Both the position numbers and the translations under genes were made by a program. This document shows, in pieces, positions 1-8,469 of a stretch of DNA of 64,000 nt. This stretch comes from Flavobacterium arcticum (lineage in GTDB: Bacteria; Bacteroidota; Bacteroidia; Flavobacteriales; Flavobacteriaceae): positions 1-64,000 of the forward strand of contig NZ_CP031188.1 of NCBI RefSeq assembly GCF_003344925.1, given 5' to 3'. The notes under the pieces were generated by a model, which ran no database searches, was not told the origin of the DNA, and saw nothing but the letters and a program-made list of their open reading frames with translations. Positions within the stretch are counted from its first letter, which is position 1, and each line of letters opens with the position of its first letter.

Positions 1-19
1 AGTTTAATAATCAGGATTT

Positions 20-1447
20 ATGACTAAAACTGCGCAATCGGTATGGGAAAACTGTCTACTTTTCATAAAGGACAATATTCAGGATCAAGCATACAAAACT
101 TGGTTCGAACCGATACGTGCTGTTGAGCTTACTGACAACGCATTGTATATTCAAGTACCCAGCAAATTTTTTTATGAATGGCTGGAAGAGCACTACGTAA
201 AACTTTTAAAAGTTGCACTAACAAAAGAACTAGGAACTGGTGCGAAGTTACTCTATAAAATTAAAATGGAAAACACTTATGGTAACAAACAGCCCTTTAC
301 AGAGCAGTTGCCAAGTGCCCATCGTTCTCCCGTAAAACCACAGGAGGTAGATGTTCCGTTACACAATAAAAATCCAGAGCTAAAAAACCCTTTTATTATT
401 CCTGGTATAAGGAATCTTAAAATAGAATCGCAACTTAACGCTAATTATAGTTTCGACAATTTTTTTGAAGGTGATTCTAATAGGTTGGCCAGATCGGCAG
501 GTATGGCTGTTGCCAATAAACCTGGCGGAACGTCATTTAACCCGCTACTTATATTTGGAGGCGTAGGTTTGGGTAAAACCCACCTTGCCCATGCTATAGG
601 TGTAGAGATAAAAGACAAGTACCCAAACAAAACAGTACTTTATATTTCTGCAGAGATATTTACACAACAATATATAGACTCTGTTAAGCGTAATACACGA
701 AATGATTTTATTCATTTCTATCAGCTTATCGATGTACTAATTATAGATGATGTACAATTCCTTTCGGGTAAAACAGGTACACAAGATGTATTTTTCCACA
801 TCTTTAACCACTTGCACCAAAACGGAAAACAGGTAATCCTTACATCAGACAAAGCTCCTGTAGACATGCAGGATATAGAACAACGACTATTGTCTCGATT
901 TAAATGGGGACTTTCTGCCGAATTACATCAGCCAGATTATGAAACAAGAGTATCAATACTAAACAATATATTGTTTAGAGATGGTGTAGAGATACCTGAT
1001 GATATTGTAGAGTATGTGGCAAAAAACATAAAAAGTAACGTTCGTGAACTAGAAGGTGCTATTATATCGCTTATAGCGCAATCTTCTTTCAACCACCGCG
1101 AAGTAACTATTGATCTTGCAAAACAGGTAGTAGAAAAATTTGTAAAAAACATAAAACGCGAAATATCTATAGACTATATACAAAAAGTAGTTTCAGATTA
1201 TTTCCAACTCGATGTAGATACATTACAATCTAAAACCAGAAAACGCCACGTGGTACAGGCAAGACAACTTGCTATGTTTTTCGCAAAAAAGTACACCAAA
1301 TCATCATTAGCAAACATTGGTTCTCAAATAGGTTCTCGTGATCACGCTACAGTACTACATGCATGCAAAACAGTAGATAACTTAGTCTCTACAGATAAAC
1401 AATTCAAAAAATTTGTTGAAGATATCAACAAGAAACTTTCGGTATAA
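20..1447 (+). CDS. dnaA: Chromosomal replication initiator DnaA
   Basis: Initiates chromosome replication by binding DnaA boxes and melting the origin as an ATP-bound filament. The 475-residue length is normal. An N-terminal DnaB-interaction domain (about 1-80) is followed by a variable linker, then an AAA+ core with Walker A GGVGLGKTH near residue 180 and Walker B LIIDDVQFL near 240. The C-terminal helix-turn-helix carries the DnaA signature SRDHATVLHA near 440. The ATG at 20 is the natural start. Its stop overlaps the next ATG by one base (TAATG), so the phosphatase gene behind it is probably translationally coupled. I see no DnaA-box cluster in the window, so the origin is not obviously here. 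Confidence 0.98.
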   Translation: MTKTAQSVWENCLLFIKDNIQDQAYKTWFEPIRAVELTDNALYIQVPSKFFYEWLEEHYVKLLKVALTKELGTGAKLLYKIKMENTYGNKQPFTEQLPSAHRSPVKPQEVDVPLHNKNPELKNPFIIPGIRNLKIESQLNANYSFDNFFEGDSNRLARSAGMAVANKPGGTSFNPLLIFGGVGLGKTHLAHAIGVEIKDKYPNKTVLYISAEIFTQQYIDSVKRNTRNDFIHFYQLIDVLIIDDVQFLSGKTGTQDVFFHIFNHLHQNGKQVILTSDKAPVDMQDIEQRLLSRFKWGLSAELHQPDYETRVSILNNILFRDGVEIPDDIVEYVAKNIKSNVRELEGAIISLIAQSSFNHREVTIDLAKQVVEKFVKNIKREISIDYIQKVVSDYFQLDVDTLQSKTRKRHVVQARQLAMFFAKKYTKSSLANIGSQIGSRDHATVLHACKTVDNLVSTDKQFKKFVEDINKKLSV

Positions 1448-1911
1448 TGGCGGTCAATATCTTAATGGTATGCTTGGGTAATATTTGTCGCTCTCCATTG
1501 GCAGAAGGCATATTACAATCTAAACTACCTAAAGAAAAATTTATTGTAGATTCGGCAGGTACAGGCGATTGGCACGCAGGGCAACAACCTGATAAACGCT
1601 CTATAGCTACCGCAAAAAATCGTGGTTTAGATATTACTCATCAAAGAGCACGACAAATTAAAGTTTCGGACTTTGAAAAGTTTGACTACATCTATGTAAT
1701 GGACACATCTAATTATAATAATGTAGCAAAACTTGCTCCTAATAATATTACCAAAGCCAAAATATCATTAATGATGGATGCCTTATACCCAGAACAAGGT
1801 ACAGAAGTACCCGACCCATACTTTGGTGGTAACGATGGGTTCGAAAAAGTATATGATATGCTTGATGAAGCTTGCACTATTGTTGCTAATAATTTATTAA
1901 AAAAACACTAA
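1447..1911 (+). CDS. Low-molecular-weight protein tyrosine phosphatase
   Basis: Cytosolic phosphatase of the LMW-PTP fold that hydrolyses phosphotyrosine on proteins. The catalytic P-loop CLGNICRS lies at residues 9-16, with nucleophile Cys9 and Arg15, and the general-acid Asp is in DPYFGG near residue 123. The 154-residue length is typical. It overlaps dnaA and the following methyltransferase gene by one base each (TAATG), forming a tight three-gene unit. The sequence is clearly PTP-like rather than an arsenate reductase, because it lacks the paired resolving cysteines seen in the arsC gene of this window. The substrate is unknown. Confidence 0.93.
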   Translation: MAVNILMVCLGNICRSPLAEGILQSKLPKEKFIVDSAGTGDWHAGQQPDKRSIATAKNRGLDITHQRARQIKVSDFEKFDYIYVMDTSNYNNVAKLAPNNITKAKISLMMDALYPEQGTEVPDPYFGGNDGFEKVYDMLDEACTIVANNLLKKH

Positions 1912-2630
1912 TGACAACTATAGGTAAACTCTATTTACTTCCTGTTCCTTTAGGACCAGATGCTGATCCTACAACGGTATTGCCCGATACAGTAGCACGT
2001 TCTATTGAGTTTATAGATTACTATATTGTTGAGAATGAAAAAACGGCACGTCGTTTTATAAAAGCGATACTCCCTACCAAAAAACAACCCGAACTAAAAC
2101 TGTTTACACTCAATAAACGCACAGAATCATCAGAACATAGTGGTTTTATACAACCTTGTCTTGAAGGCAAAAATGTAGGTTTGATGAGCGAAGCAGGATG
2201 CCCTGGTGTAGCCGATCCTGGTGCTGCTATTGTAAAACTAGCACACGAAAAAGGAATACAGGTTGTCCCTTTAGTAGGTCCATCGTCTATATTACTAGCT
2301 ATCATGGCAAGTGGTATGAACGGGCAGAGTTTTGCTTTTAACGGTTACTTGCCCATCGAAAAAGGAGAAAAGAAAAGTGCACTGAAAAATTTTGAACAAT
2401 TATCGCATAGTAAAAATCAATCGCAGCTTTTTATAGAAACCCCTTACAGAAATAATAAATTACTGGAAGATGTTTTAAATACCTTACAACCTTCTACACA
2501 CTTGTGTATAGCTGCCGATATTACTCTACCTACAGAGTATATTAAAACAAAAACCGTTGCGCAATGGAAGAAAGAAAAAACCGACCTGCATAACAGGCCG
2601 TGTATTTTTATCATCCATAAGTTTAATTAG
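1911..2630 (+). CDS. SAM-dependent methyltransferase, tetrapyrrole methylase (RsmI-like) family
   Basis: Shows the fold of RsmI, which 2'-O-methylates 16S rRNA: an N-terminal KLYLLPVPLG strand-loop and the SAM-site motif SEAGCPGVADPGA around residues 93-105, followed by a GPSSILLA segment. At 239 residues it is shorter than typical RsmI (about 280) and lacks the extra C-terminal domain. A short paralogue is common in flavobacteria beside dnaA. The true methyl acceptor is therefore unknown and should not be assumed to be 16S rRNA. It is the last gene of the dnaA-phosphatase-methyltransferase unit. Confidence 0.85.
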   Translation: MTTIGKLYLLPVPLGPDADPTTVLPDTVARSIEFIDYYIVENEKTARRFIKAILPTKKQPELKLFTLNKRTESSEHSGFIQPCLEGKNVGLMSEAGCPGVADPGAAIVKLAHEKGIQVVPLVGPSSILLAIMASGMNGQSFAFNGYLPIEKGEKKSALKNFEQLSHSKNQSQLFIETPYRNNKLLEDVLNTLQPSTHLCIAADITLPTEYIKTKTVAQWKKEKTDLHNRPCIFIIHKFN

Positions 2631-2644
2631 AAGCTTAGTTTTAA

Positions 2645-3718
2645 CTACTCAGGTGTTACTTCATTACCAAAATATTTTCGTTTTATCCAAAATGCTAAGT
2701 TAACCAAAGCTATTAAAGCAGGTACTTCTACTAGTGGTCCTATTACACCTGCAAAAGCTTGTCCGCTATTTATACCAAATACCCCTATAGCTACAGCAAT
2801 TGCTAACTCAAAATTATTACCTGCTGCGGTAAATGATATGGCTGTTGACTGCGAATAGTCTGCTCCTGTTTTTTTACCAATAATAAAACTGATAACAAAC
2901 ATCAAAGCAAAATATATAGCAAGCGGTATTGCTATGCGCAAAACATCCAGAGGTATTTCTACTATTAATTTACCTTTCAGGCTAAACATTAGTACTATAG
3001 TAAAAAGTAGTGCTATTAATGTAAATGGCGATATAAACGGAATATACTTTTCATTATACCACTGCTCCCCTTTTAGCTTTATTAACCCATAGCGCGATAT
3101 AATTCCTGCAAAAAATGGAATACCTAAATAAATAAGAACACTCTCAGCAATTTGCCCCATAGTAATATCTACCGTAAGTCCCTCTACACCAAAAAGCGGT
3201 GGTAAAACAGTAATAAACACATAAGCATATACACTATACAACAATACCTGAAAAATACTATTTAGCGCAACTAAGCCTGCAGCATATTCTCTATTACCTT
3301 CGGCGAGTTCATTCCAAACCATAACCATTGCAATACAACGCGCAATACCTATTAATATAAGCCCAGACATATACTCAGGATAACCTTTTAAAAACAGTAT
3401 TGCCAAAGCAAACATTAATATAGGACCTATAACCCAATTGAGTAAAAGCGATGCTCCGAGTATTTTGGTATTCTTAAACACTTTACCAATGTTCTCATAA
3501 CGTACTTTTGCCAAAGGCGGGTACATCATAATGATAAGTCCTACTGCTAATGGAATATTGGTAGTACCACTGAAAAAAGAATTGATAAAATTTCCTGCGC
3601 TATCTGAAAAGTATCCAATACTTACACCCACTGCCATAGCTATAAATATCCACAGCGTAAGATAGCGATCGAGAAAACTTAGTTTTTTTCTATTAACTGT
3701 TGGGTTACAATTATTCAT
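2645..3718 (-). CDS. acr3: Arsenite efflux transporter ACR3
   Basis: Inner-membrane As(III)/H+ antiporter of the ACR3 (BASS superfamily) type, with about ten hydrophobic segments in 357 residues. The conserved cysteine thought to bind arsenite is in [13 protein letters not shown] (Cys128), and the family features PPLAKVRYE and the C-terminal [13 protein letters not shown] are present. It is the last gene of the leftward ars operon, and its ATG overlaps the arsC stop by one base (TAATG). It exports the arsenite made by ArsC. The end lies only 15 bases from the convergent methyltransferase stop. Confidence 0.96.
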   Translation of the reverse strand: MNNCNPTVNRKKLSFLDRYLTLWIFIAMAVGVSIGYFSDSAGNFINSFFSGTTNIPLAVGLIIMMYPPLAKVRYENIGKVFKNTKILGASLLLNWVIGPILMFALAILFLKGYPEYMSGLILIGIARCIAMVMVWNELAEGNREYAAGLVALNSIFQVLLYSVYAYVFITVLPPLFGVEGLTVDITMGQIAESVLIYLGIPFFAGIISRYGLIKLKGEQWYNEKYIPFISPFTLIALLFTIVLMFSLKGKLIVEIPLDVLRIAIPLAIYFALMFVISFIIGKKTGADYSQSTAISFTAAGNNFELAIAVAIGVFGINSGQAFAGVIGPLVEVPALIALVNLAFWIKRKYFGNEVTPE

Positions 3719-4134
3719 TAACTTAAGTTTTCTTTTACAAAATTATTAGTATAATCTTTTATCATACCTCTTACTTTACGGAACTCATCCATTACCTCTT
3801 CGGGAGTACCTTGGGCTTTGGCAGGATCAGGAAAGTTGTAATGAATTTTTTCTGCTTGTGAGGGGAAGTATGGGCAGTTTTCTTTTGCGTTATCACAAAC
3901 CGTTATTACATAATCAAAGTCAATATCTTTATACTCATCAATGTTATTAGAGGTATGGTTCGAAATATCAATACCATCTTCACTCATTACCGCAATAGCT
4001 TTAGGGTTTACACCATGTGTTTCAATACCCGCACTATATACTTCGGCTTTATTACCTGCAAAATGTTTTAAATATCCCTCGGCAATTTGACTACGACAAC
4101 TATTGCCCGTACACAAGACTAAAATTTTTTTCAT
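3718..4134 (-). CDS. arsC: Arsenate reductase, LMW-PTP/thioredoxin-dependent type
   Basis: Reduces arsenate to arsenite in the cytosol. It has the PTP-like loop CTGNSCRS with Cys8 and Arg14 and, unlike a true phosphatase, the two extra redox cysteines in VCDNAKENC (Cys80 and Cys87) that relay a disulfide to thioredoxin. The length of 138 residues is standard. Its stop overlaps the acr3 start, and the DUF6428 gene ends 34 bases upstream. It sits in the same operon as arsR and acr3 and is presumably induced by As(III). Confidence 0.96.
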   Translation of the reverse strand: MKKILVLCTGNSCRSQIAEGYLKHFAGNKAEVYSAGIETHGVNPKAIAVMSEDGIDISNHTSNNIDEYKDIDFDYVITVCDNAKENCPYFPSQAEKIHYNFPDPAKAQGTPEEVMDEFRKVRGMIKDYTNNFVKENLS

Positions 4135-4168
4135 GACTATTATATATACTAATTATGATTTGTACTTA

Positions 4169-4639
4169 TTAGCAACAACCTCCGCCTGGCGTACACGATG
4201 TATCCTTCTTGCTTAGATAGCCAAGAGGTGCTTTTAGTTTCTCTTTTGGTATTCCACAATTATCTGGCGCAAGACAATTTGTTTGCTTCGGCATTAATAT
4301 AAAATCTTTACCATCATAGTTTAAACTATATTTGCCAATAGTATCACCCTGATATTCTACTTCTATTTCATTATCTTGTATATTTAAAATATCTTCAGAT
4401 AATTTAATTATATTGAGAAGTTTAGCAGGTTTTAACCTATGCTCAAAATCGTTCGCATCCCATAACTGAAAGTTAACTACTATTTCTTCGCGTACTGTAC
4501 CACCGCAGTCTATAAATTTTTTACTTACCTCTCCCACTTCTGTAACATGAAAATGTTCTGGTACATAACTACCATCAATTAACTTAAAATTTACCGCTTC
4601 GGCTGTAGCCAAATATTCTTTTATCTCTGATAATTTCAT
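4169..4639 (-). CDS. DUF6428 family protein of the ars operon
   Basis: A 156-residue protein of unknown biochemical role that resembles the DUF6428 family often found in Bacteroidetes arsenic operons. I chose the internal ATG (MKLSEIKEYL) at 4639; an upstream ATG at 4669 would add ten residues and overlap the arsR stop. It has no signal peptide or membrane segment. The extreme C-terminus is cysteine-rich (CTPGGGCC), with further cysteines in NCLAPDNCG, which could bind As(III) or act in redox transfer; that is inference. It lies between arsR and arsC in one leftward operon. Confidence 0.75.
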   Translation of the reverse strand: MKLSEIKEYLATAEAVNFKLIDGSYVPEHFHVTEVGEVSKKFIDCGGTVREEIVVNFQLWDANDFEHRLKPAKLLNIIKLSEDILNIQDNEIEVEYQGDTIGKYSLNYDGKDFILMPKQTNCLAPDNCGIPKEKLKAPLGYLSKKDTSCTPGGGCC

Positions 4640-4659
4640 CTTTATAATAGTTTTATTAT

Positions 4660-4992
4660 TTAACAACAATTATTTTTCTTCTCTATCAATGTGTCTTGTA
4701 CATAATCAAAGAACGATTTTATTTTACCAAAACCCTCTTCATCAATACAATAACAAATAGCAGTACCCTCTATACTCCCTTTTATAAGTCCTGCATTTTT
4801 AAGTTCTTTAAGGTGCTGTGAAACCGTAGGCTGTGCGAGTGGCAACTCACCAACAATATCTCCACATATACAAGCATTCACTTTTAGCAAGTACTCTATA
4901 ATAGCTATACGTGCTGGATGCCCTAATGCTTTTGCCATAATAGCCAGCTCATTTTGCTTCTCTGTAAACTTATCCGATTTTGTAATCCCCAT
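4660..4992 (-). CDS. arsR: ArsR-family As(III)-responsive repressor
   Basis: Winged-helix metalloregulator of 110 residues and first gene of the ars operon. The recognition helix is in AQPTVSQHLKELK near residues 54-66. The cysteine pair CIC (41 and 43), just before that helix, corresponds to the As(III)-binding site of ArsR proteins; the C-terminus ends in CC. It should repress its own operon (arsR, DUF6428, arsC, acr3) until As(III) releases it from DNA. A 12-base perfect palindrome lies a few bases upstream of its start. Confidence 0.93.
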   Translation of the reverse strand: MGITKSDKFTEKQNELAIMAKALGHPARIAIIEYLLKVNACICGDIVGELPLAQPTVSQHLKELKNAGLIKGSIEGTAICYCIDEEGFGKIKSFFDYVQDTLIEKKNNCC

Positions 4993-5005
4993 AACTAATA
5001 TTATT

Positions 5006-5017
5006 ATATTGCAATAT
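5006..5017. promoter_or_regulatory. Candidate ArsR operator
   Basis: The perfect palindrome ATATTGCAATAT lies 14 bases upstream of the arsR ATG. On the minus strand it overlaps a TAATATTG element that resembles the Bacteroidetes -7 box TAnnTTTG. A repressor bound here would block the ars promoter. Assignment to ArsR is inferred from position and symmetry. Confidence 0.55.
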
Positions 5018-5112
5018 TACGATAAAAAGAAATAACAGCAAAACAAAATATTAAGTTTTAGTTATAAAAGAAAACTAGATAACAGTATACATCTCATTTA
5101 TTATATATTCCC

Positions 5113-5120
5113 TACTTTTG
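5113..5120 (+). promoter_or_regulatory. Promoter -7 box of the SulP gene
   Basis: TACTTTTG matches the Bacteroidetes -7 consensus TAnnTTTG exactly. I see no clear TTTG -33 element at the usual spacing. Transcription starting a few bases downstream would give a leader of about 110 bases that begins just ahead of the two hairpins at 5136-5188. Confidence 0.6.
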
Positions 5121-5135
5121 CCGATTATTAAAAGT

Positions 5136-5188
5136 GAGGGGTAATGATCAAACTTATACCCTCCGAAATCAGGAAGCTAATCTGATTT
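5136..5188 (+). promoter_or_regulatory. Structured two-hairpin leader of the SulP gene
   Basis: Two adjacent hairpins lie between the promoter and the start codon. The first pairs GAGGGgTA (5136-5143) with TACCCTC (5157-5163), with one bulged G. The second pairs AAATCAG (5166-5172) perfectly with CTGATTT (5182-5188) around the loop GAAGCTAAT. No T-run follows directly, so this is not a simple terminator. It could be a metabolite-sensing or protein-binding leader controlling sulfate uptake. I cannot match it to a named riboswitch class. Confidence 0.5.
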
Positions 5189-5233
5189 TAATAAAATTAA
5201 GCATATAGCATTATTCTAAATAAAATAGCATTC

Positions 5234-6778
5234 ATGAATAAAATAATAAACCTCTTTGATTTTTCTCAAAAAGTAAATTATAAAAACGAAATATTAGCGG
5301 GGCTTACTGTAGCTATGACCATGATACCTGAGTCTTTATCTTTTGCTATCCTTGCTGGATTCCCTCCACTTGTAGGTCTATATGCTGCTTTTATTATGGG
5401 GCTTGTTACCGCAGTTTTTGGGGGTAGACCAGGAATGGTATCAGGTGGTGCAGGTGCAACCGTAGTAGTACTTATCGCCCTTATGCAATCGCACGGTATA
5501 GAGTATGTATTTGGCGCAGTAGCCTTAGCAGGAGTACTGCAAATACTGGTAGGTATATTTAAACTAGGAAAGTTTATACGTCTTGTGCCCAACCCTGTAA
5601 TGTATGGTTTTGTAAACGGGCTTGCTGTTATTATATTTATGTCGCAAATAGAACAGTTTAAAACTGTTGTAAATGGCGAATCTACTTGGTTATCAGGCTC
5701 AGCTCTTTATATCATGGCAGGACTTGTAGCACTTACTATAGGTATAGTAGTACTATTGCCTAAAATTACTAAAGCTGTACCCGCATCATTAGTTGCTATT
5801 ATAGTAGTTTTTGCGGTAGTATTTGGTTTTGGAATAGAAACTAAAACAGTAGAAGATATCGCATCAGTAAGCGGAGGTTTCCCTCCTTTTCATGTACCCG
5901 ATATTGCTTTTAACATCGAAACATTAAAAATAATATTCCCTTACTCGCTTATTATGGCAGCCGTAGGGCTTACTGAAGGTTTACTTACACTAAACCTTGT
6001 AGACGAAATGACAGGCACACGTGGCAACAGTAACAAAGAATGTATTGCTCAAGGTAGTGCCAATATGCTTAACGGATTCTTTTTTGGTATGGGTGGTTGC
6101 CCTATGATAGCGCAAACACTAGTAAACCTTTCGGCAGGGGCGCGAGCAAGACTTGCGGGGATTATCGCTGCATTAACCATACTAATAATAATACTATTTG
6201 GTGCTCCTATAATTGGTAAAGTTCCTATTGCTGCTCTTGTAGGTGTAATGATAATGGTAGCTATAGGCACTTTTGAATGGGCTAGTTTTTCTATAGTTAA
6301 CAAAATGCCAAAACATGATATTATAACAGGCGCACTAGTAGCTATTATAACTGTATGGCTACATAACCTTGCATTAGCTGTATTAATAGGTGTTGTTATA
6401 GCAGCACTTGTATTTGCTTGGGAAAGTGCCAAACGCATACGCGCTCGCCATTTTATAGATGAGCAAGGTGTAAAGCATTATGAAATATATGGTCCGTTGT
6501 TTTTTGGCTCTACAAAAATATTTACAGACAAGTTTGATATCGCAACCGATCCTGATGAAGTTATAATTGATTTTAAAGAGAGTCGTATTGCAGATATGTC
6601 GGCCATAGAAACAATAAATAGCCTTACAGAGAAATATAGTAATGTGGGCAAAAAAGTACACCTGCGCCATCTTAGTGATGACTGCAGGCGTTTACTTACT
6701 AATGCCGAAGCTGTAATTGATGTAAATATTATGGAAGACCCTACTTATAGGGTAGTTACAAACAAGGTTAAGCAGTAA
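5234..6778 (+). CDS. SulP-family anion transporter (sulfate permease-like)
   Basis: Inner-membrane transporter of 514 residues. The N-terminal SulP signature region (EILAGLTVAMTMIPES) is followed by about 10-12 hydrophobic segments, then a cytoplasmic STAS domain (about 420-510) with the conserved IADMSAIE stretch. SulP proteins carry sulfate, bicarbonate or other anions; the substrate here is not decided by sequence. The gene is divergent from the ars operon and has its own promoter and structured leader. It converges on the racemase gene with an 11-base overlap of the coding ends. Confidence 0.92.
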   Translation: MNKIINLFDFSQKVNYKNEILAGLTVAMTMIPESLSFAILAGFPPLVGLYAAFIMGLVTAVFGGRPGMVSGGAGATVVVLIALMQSHGIEYVFGAVALAGVLQILVGIFKLGKFIRLVPNPVMYGFVNGLAVIIFMSQIEQFKTVVNGESTWLSGSALYIMAGLVALTIGIVVLLPKITKAVPASLVAIIVVFAVVFGFGIETKTVEDIASVSGGFPPFHVPDIAFNIETLKIIFPYSLIMAAVGLTEGLLTLNLVDEMTGTRGNSNKECIAQGSANMLNGFFFGMGGCPMIAQTLVNLSAGARARLAGIIAALTILIIILFGAPIIGKVPIAALVGVMIMVAIGTFEWASFSIVNKMPKHDIITGALVAIITVWLHNLALAVLIGVVIAALVFAWESAKRIRARHFIDEQGVKHYEIYGPLFFGSTKIFTDKFDIATDPDEVIIDFKESRIADMSAIETINSLTEKYSNVGKKVHLRHLSDDCRRLLTNAEAVIDVNIMEDPTYRVVTNKVKQ

Positions 6779-7871
6779 CAGGCGATTCTTCGTTTTCCAT
6801 ATTGATTATACGTTTTTCTATGTATTTAGAATTCATTATTCTTACAATACCCATATAATCCATAGTAAACTCTATTAAGTCGCCTACTTTATATTTTTTG
6901 TCATTTTCACCCAAGTCAAGTACTACCATATCAGATGTAGCTCCTGAATATTTTATAGCTTCATCTGTTGGGTCAAGGTGTTTCATGTCTATATCTAGCA
7001 AACCTATATCTATAATAGCACGAATGGTAGTTTTACCATAATCTTCCTCTTCAAAGCTATAGGTTTCACCTTCTAGGTTGGTACCCAGTTCTCCTGTAGG
7101 CACTATTGGTTTTTCGTAAAGCTCAATAATTTCGGCATACAGTTTAAAAATATCATTTTCCATATCTTCAAACTTGGTACTGTTATAAACATCTGTACCC
7201 ATAAATAATGTTTCGCCTACACGAAAATGGTTTACACCTTTAGGCATAAGTCCTTGTAAAACTAGAGGTATTGTTACTGATGAACCTCCAGATATAAAAG
7301 GAATTTTAACATTAAACTTAGCCTCTACCAGTTGTTTATACAAACTAAGCTGTATCAGTTTATCATTATTAGGTAATATACCGTACAGGCAAGAAAGGTT
7401 AGTCCCTAAGCCAATAATTTCGATATTTTTCATTTCGAAAACTCGTGAATAAAAATCGACAAAGTCCTCACGCATTACTCCCTCGCGTAGTTCGCCAAGG
7501 TCTATCATTATAATAATCTTGTGGGTAACACCTTGTTTCTGTGCTTCTTTAGAGAGCATTTTTATGGTACGGAAATCAGTATTCATACTAATATCAGCAT
7601 ACTTAATAACTTCTCCTATTACCCCTTTAGCAGGTGGTTTTATATAAATTGTCTGCGCGTTTTTATCTATGTTCTTAATAACCTTTAGGTTACTTATTCG
7701 AGAATCAGAATATTGACTTATACCCATCTCTAAAAGTGCAGATAAATACTGCCTGTTGCCACATAGTATTTTGGTTACAACAGACCAATCAATTCCTTCT
7801 TGTTTAAAAAAATTGTTTAAATAATCAAAGTTCTTCTTTAGCTTGACAGCATCAAGTGTTATAAAAGCCAT
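6768..7871 (-). CDS. PLP-dependent alanine-racemase-fold protein, ornithine racemase-like
   Basis: Cytosolic fold-type III PLP enzyme of 367 residues. The N-terminal barrel carries the PLP lysine in VVTKILCGN (Lys34), and a phosphate-binding SGGSSVTI segment and the HFRVGETLFMG strand are also present. The C-terminal half forms the small beta domain. It resembles the ornithine racemase (Orr)/YhfX-like group more than biosynthetic Alr. Amino-acid racemisation is inferred; the substrate is unknown. Its start overlaps the stop of the upstream GNAT gene by one base, so the two genes form an operon. Confidence 0.8.
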   Translation of the reverse strand: MAFITLDAVKLKKNFDYLNNFFKQEGIDWSVVTKILCGNRQYLSALLEMGISQYSDSRISNLKVIKNIDKNAQTIYIKPPAKGVIGEVIKYADISMNTDFRTIKMLSKEAQKQGVTHKIIIMIDLGELREGVMREDFVDFYSRVFEMKNIEIIGLGTNLSCLYGILPNNDKLIQLSLYKQLVEAKFNVKIPFISGGSSVTIPLVLQGLMPKGVNHFRVGETLFMGTDVYNSTKFEDMENDIFKLYAEIIELYEKPIVPTGELGTNLEGETYSFEEEDYGKTTIRAIIDIGLLDIDMKHLDPTDEAIKYSGATSDMVVLDLGENDKKYKVGDLIEFTMDYMGIVRIMNSKYIEKRIINMENEESPVTA

Positions 7872-8326
7872 TATTTTGTCTGTTTAAATCTCATTTCGAG
7901 ATATTTATTAGTAAACCCAAGACTTTCGTATAATTTTTTTGCAGGGTTATTTGGTTCTACGTGTAAGGCAATATCTCCATTAACGCTATCAATAGCCTCA
8001 CGCATTAGTTTTTTACCTATGCCTTGCCCTCTATGGTTAGCATCTGTAGCAATATACACCAAAATATTGTCGGGTATATATCCTCCCATACCAGTTTCGT
8101 TAAGTATAACAGCACCTACTAATTTTTCTTCAATTGTTGCCACTATAACAGCACCTCCTGTTTCTCTATCATCAGAAAGTTTATTCATAGCATAATTAAT
8201 ACATTTATTAATGTCATTTTTAGGGTCTCCATATTCCTCAAGGCTTGTAAATAGAAAATTGACCACATTTTCCTGCTCTTCAATCGACATTGGCTCTTTT
8301 ACGGAATATTTTTGAATTTTTATCAT
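7871..8326 (-). CDS. GNAT-family N-acetyltransferase
   Basis: A 151-residue acetyltransferase with the acetyl-CoA pyrophosphate loop HRGQGIGKKL (motif A) preceded by the beta strand VYIATDA, and a C-terminal AKKLYESLGF segment typical of motif B. It is the first gene of a two-gene operon with the racemase-like enzyme. A racemase paired with an acetyltransferase suggests modification of an amino acid or its D-form, but the substrate cannot be read from sequence. Confidence 0.88.
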   Translation of the reverse strand: MIKIQKYSVKEPMSIEEQENVVNFLFTSLEEYGDPKNDINKCINYAMNKLSDDRETGGAVIVATIEEKLVGAVILNETGMGGYIPDNILVYIATDANHRGQGIGKKLMREAIDSVNGDIALHVEPNNPAKKLYESLGFTNKYLEMRFKQTK

Positions 8327-8457
8327 TTTTAAGATTTAATTTTACAAAAAATGCAAGTTAGCCCTTTCATAACCTAATATAAAAATATAACTGTTAAAAT
8401 CTCCTTAAATGAGATTATACCTACTAAAATTAGGGGTGGAAAAATATTTTGATTTCG

Positions 8458-8465
8458 TATTTTTG
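8458..8465 (+). promoter_or_regulatory. Promoter -7 box of nhaA, giving a nearly leaderless mRNA
   Basis: TATTTTTG fits TAnnTTTG and ends only four bases before the chosen nhaA ATG at 8470. Transcription would begin at or next to the start codon. This box also argues against the upstream in-frame ATG at 8449, which would lie before the promoter box. Confidence 0.6.
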
Positions 8466-8469
8466 CGAC

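Noticed and set aside
1..1447. dnaA at the window start as a sign of oriC
   Set aside because: No cluster of DnaA boxes (TTATCCACA) was found, and in Bacteroidetes the origin is not always beside dnaA. The position is more likely a numbering convention.
5121..5233. SulP leader as a SAM-type riboswitch
   Set aside because: The loop GAAGCTAAT recalls the GCTAA of SAM-II, but the second hairpin and pairing do not fit SAM-I, II or III. I left the class open.
6049..6438. Antisense open frames of 60-150 codons under many genes (example region given)
   Set aside because: They lie wholly inside clear genes on the other strand and show no domain, lipobox or promoter. They are shadows of real coding regions.
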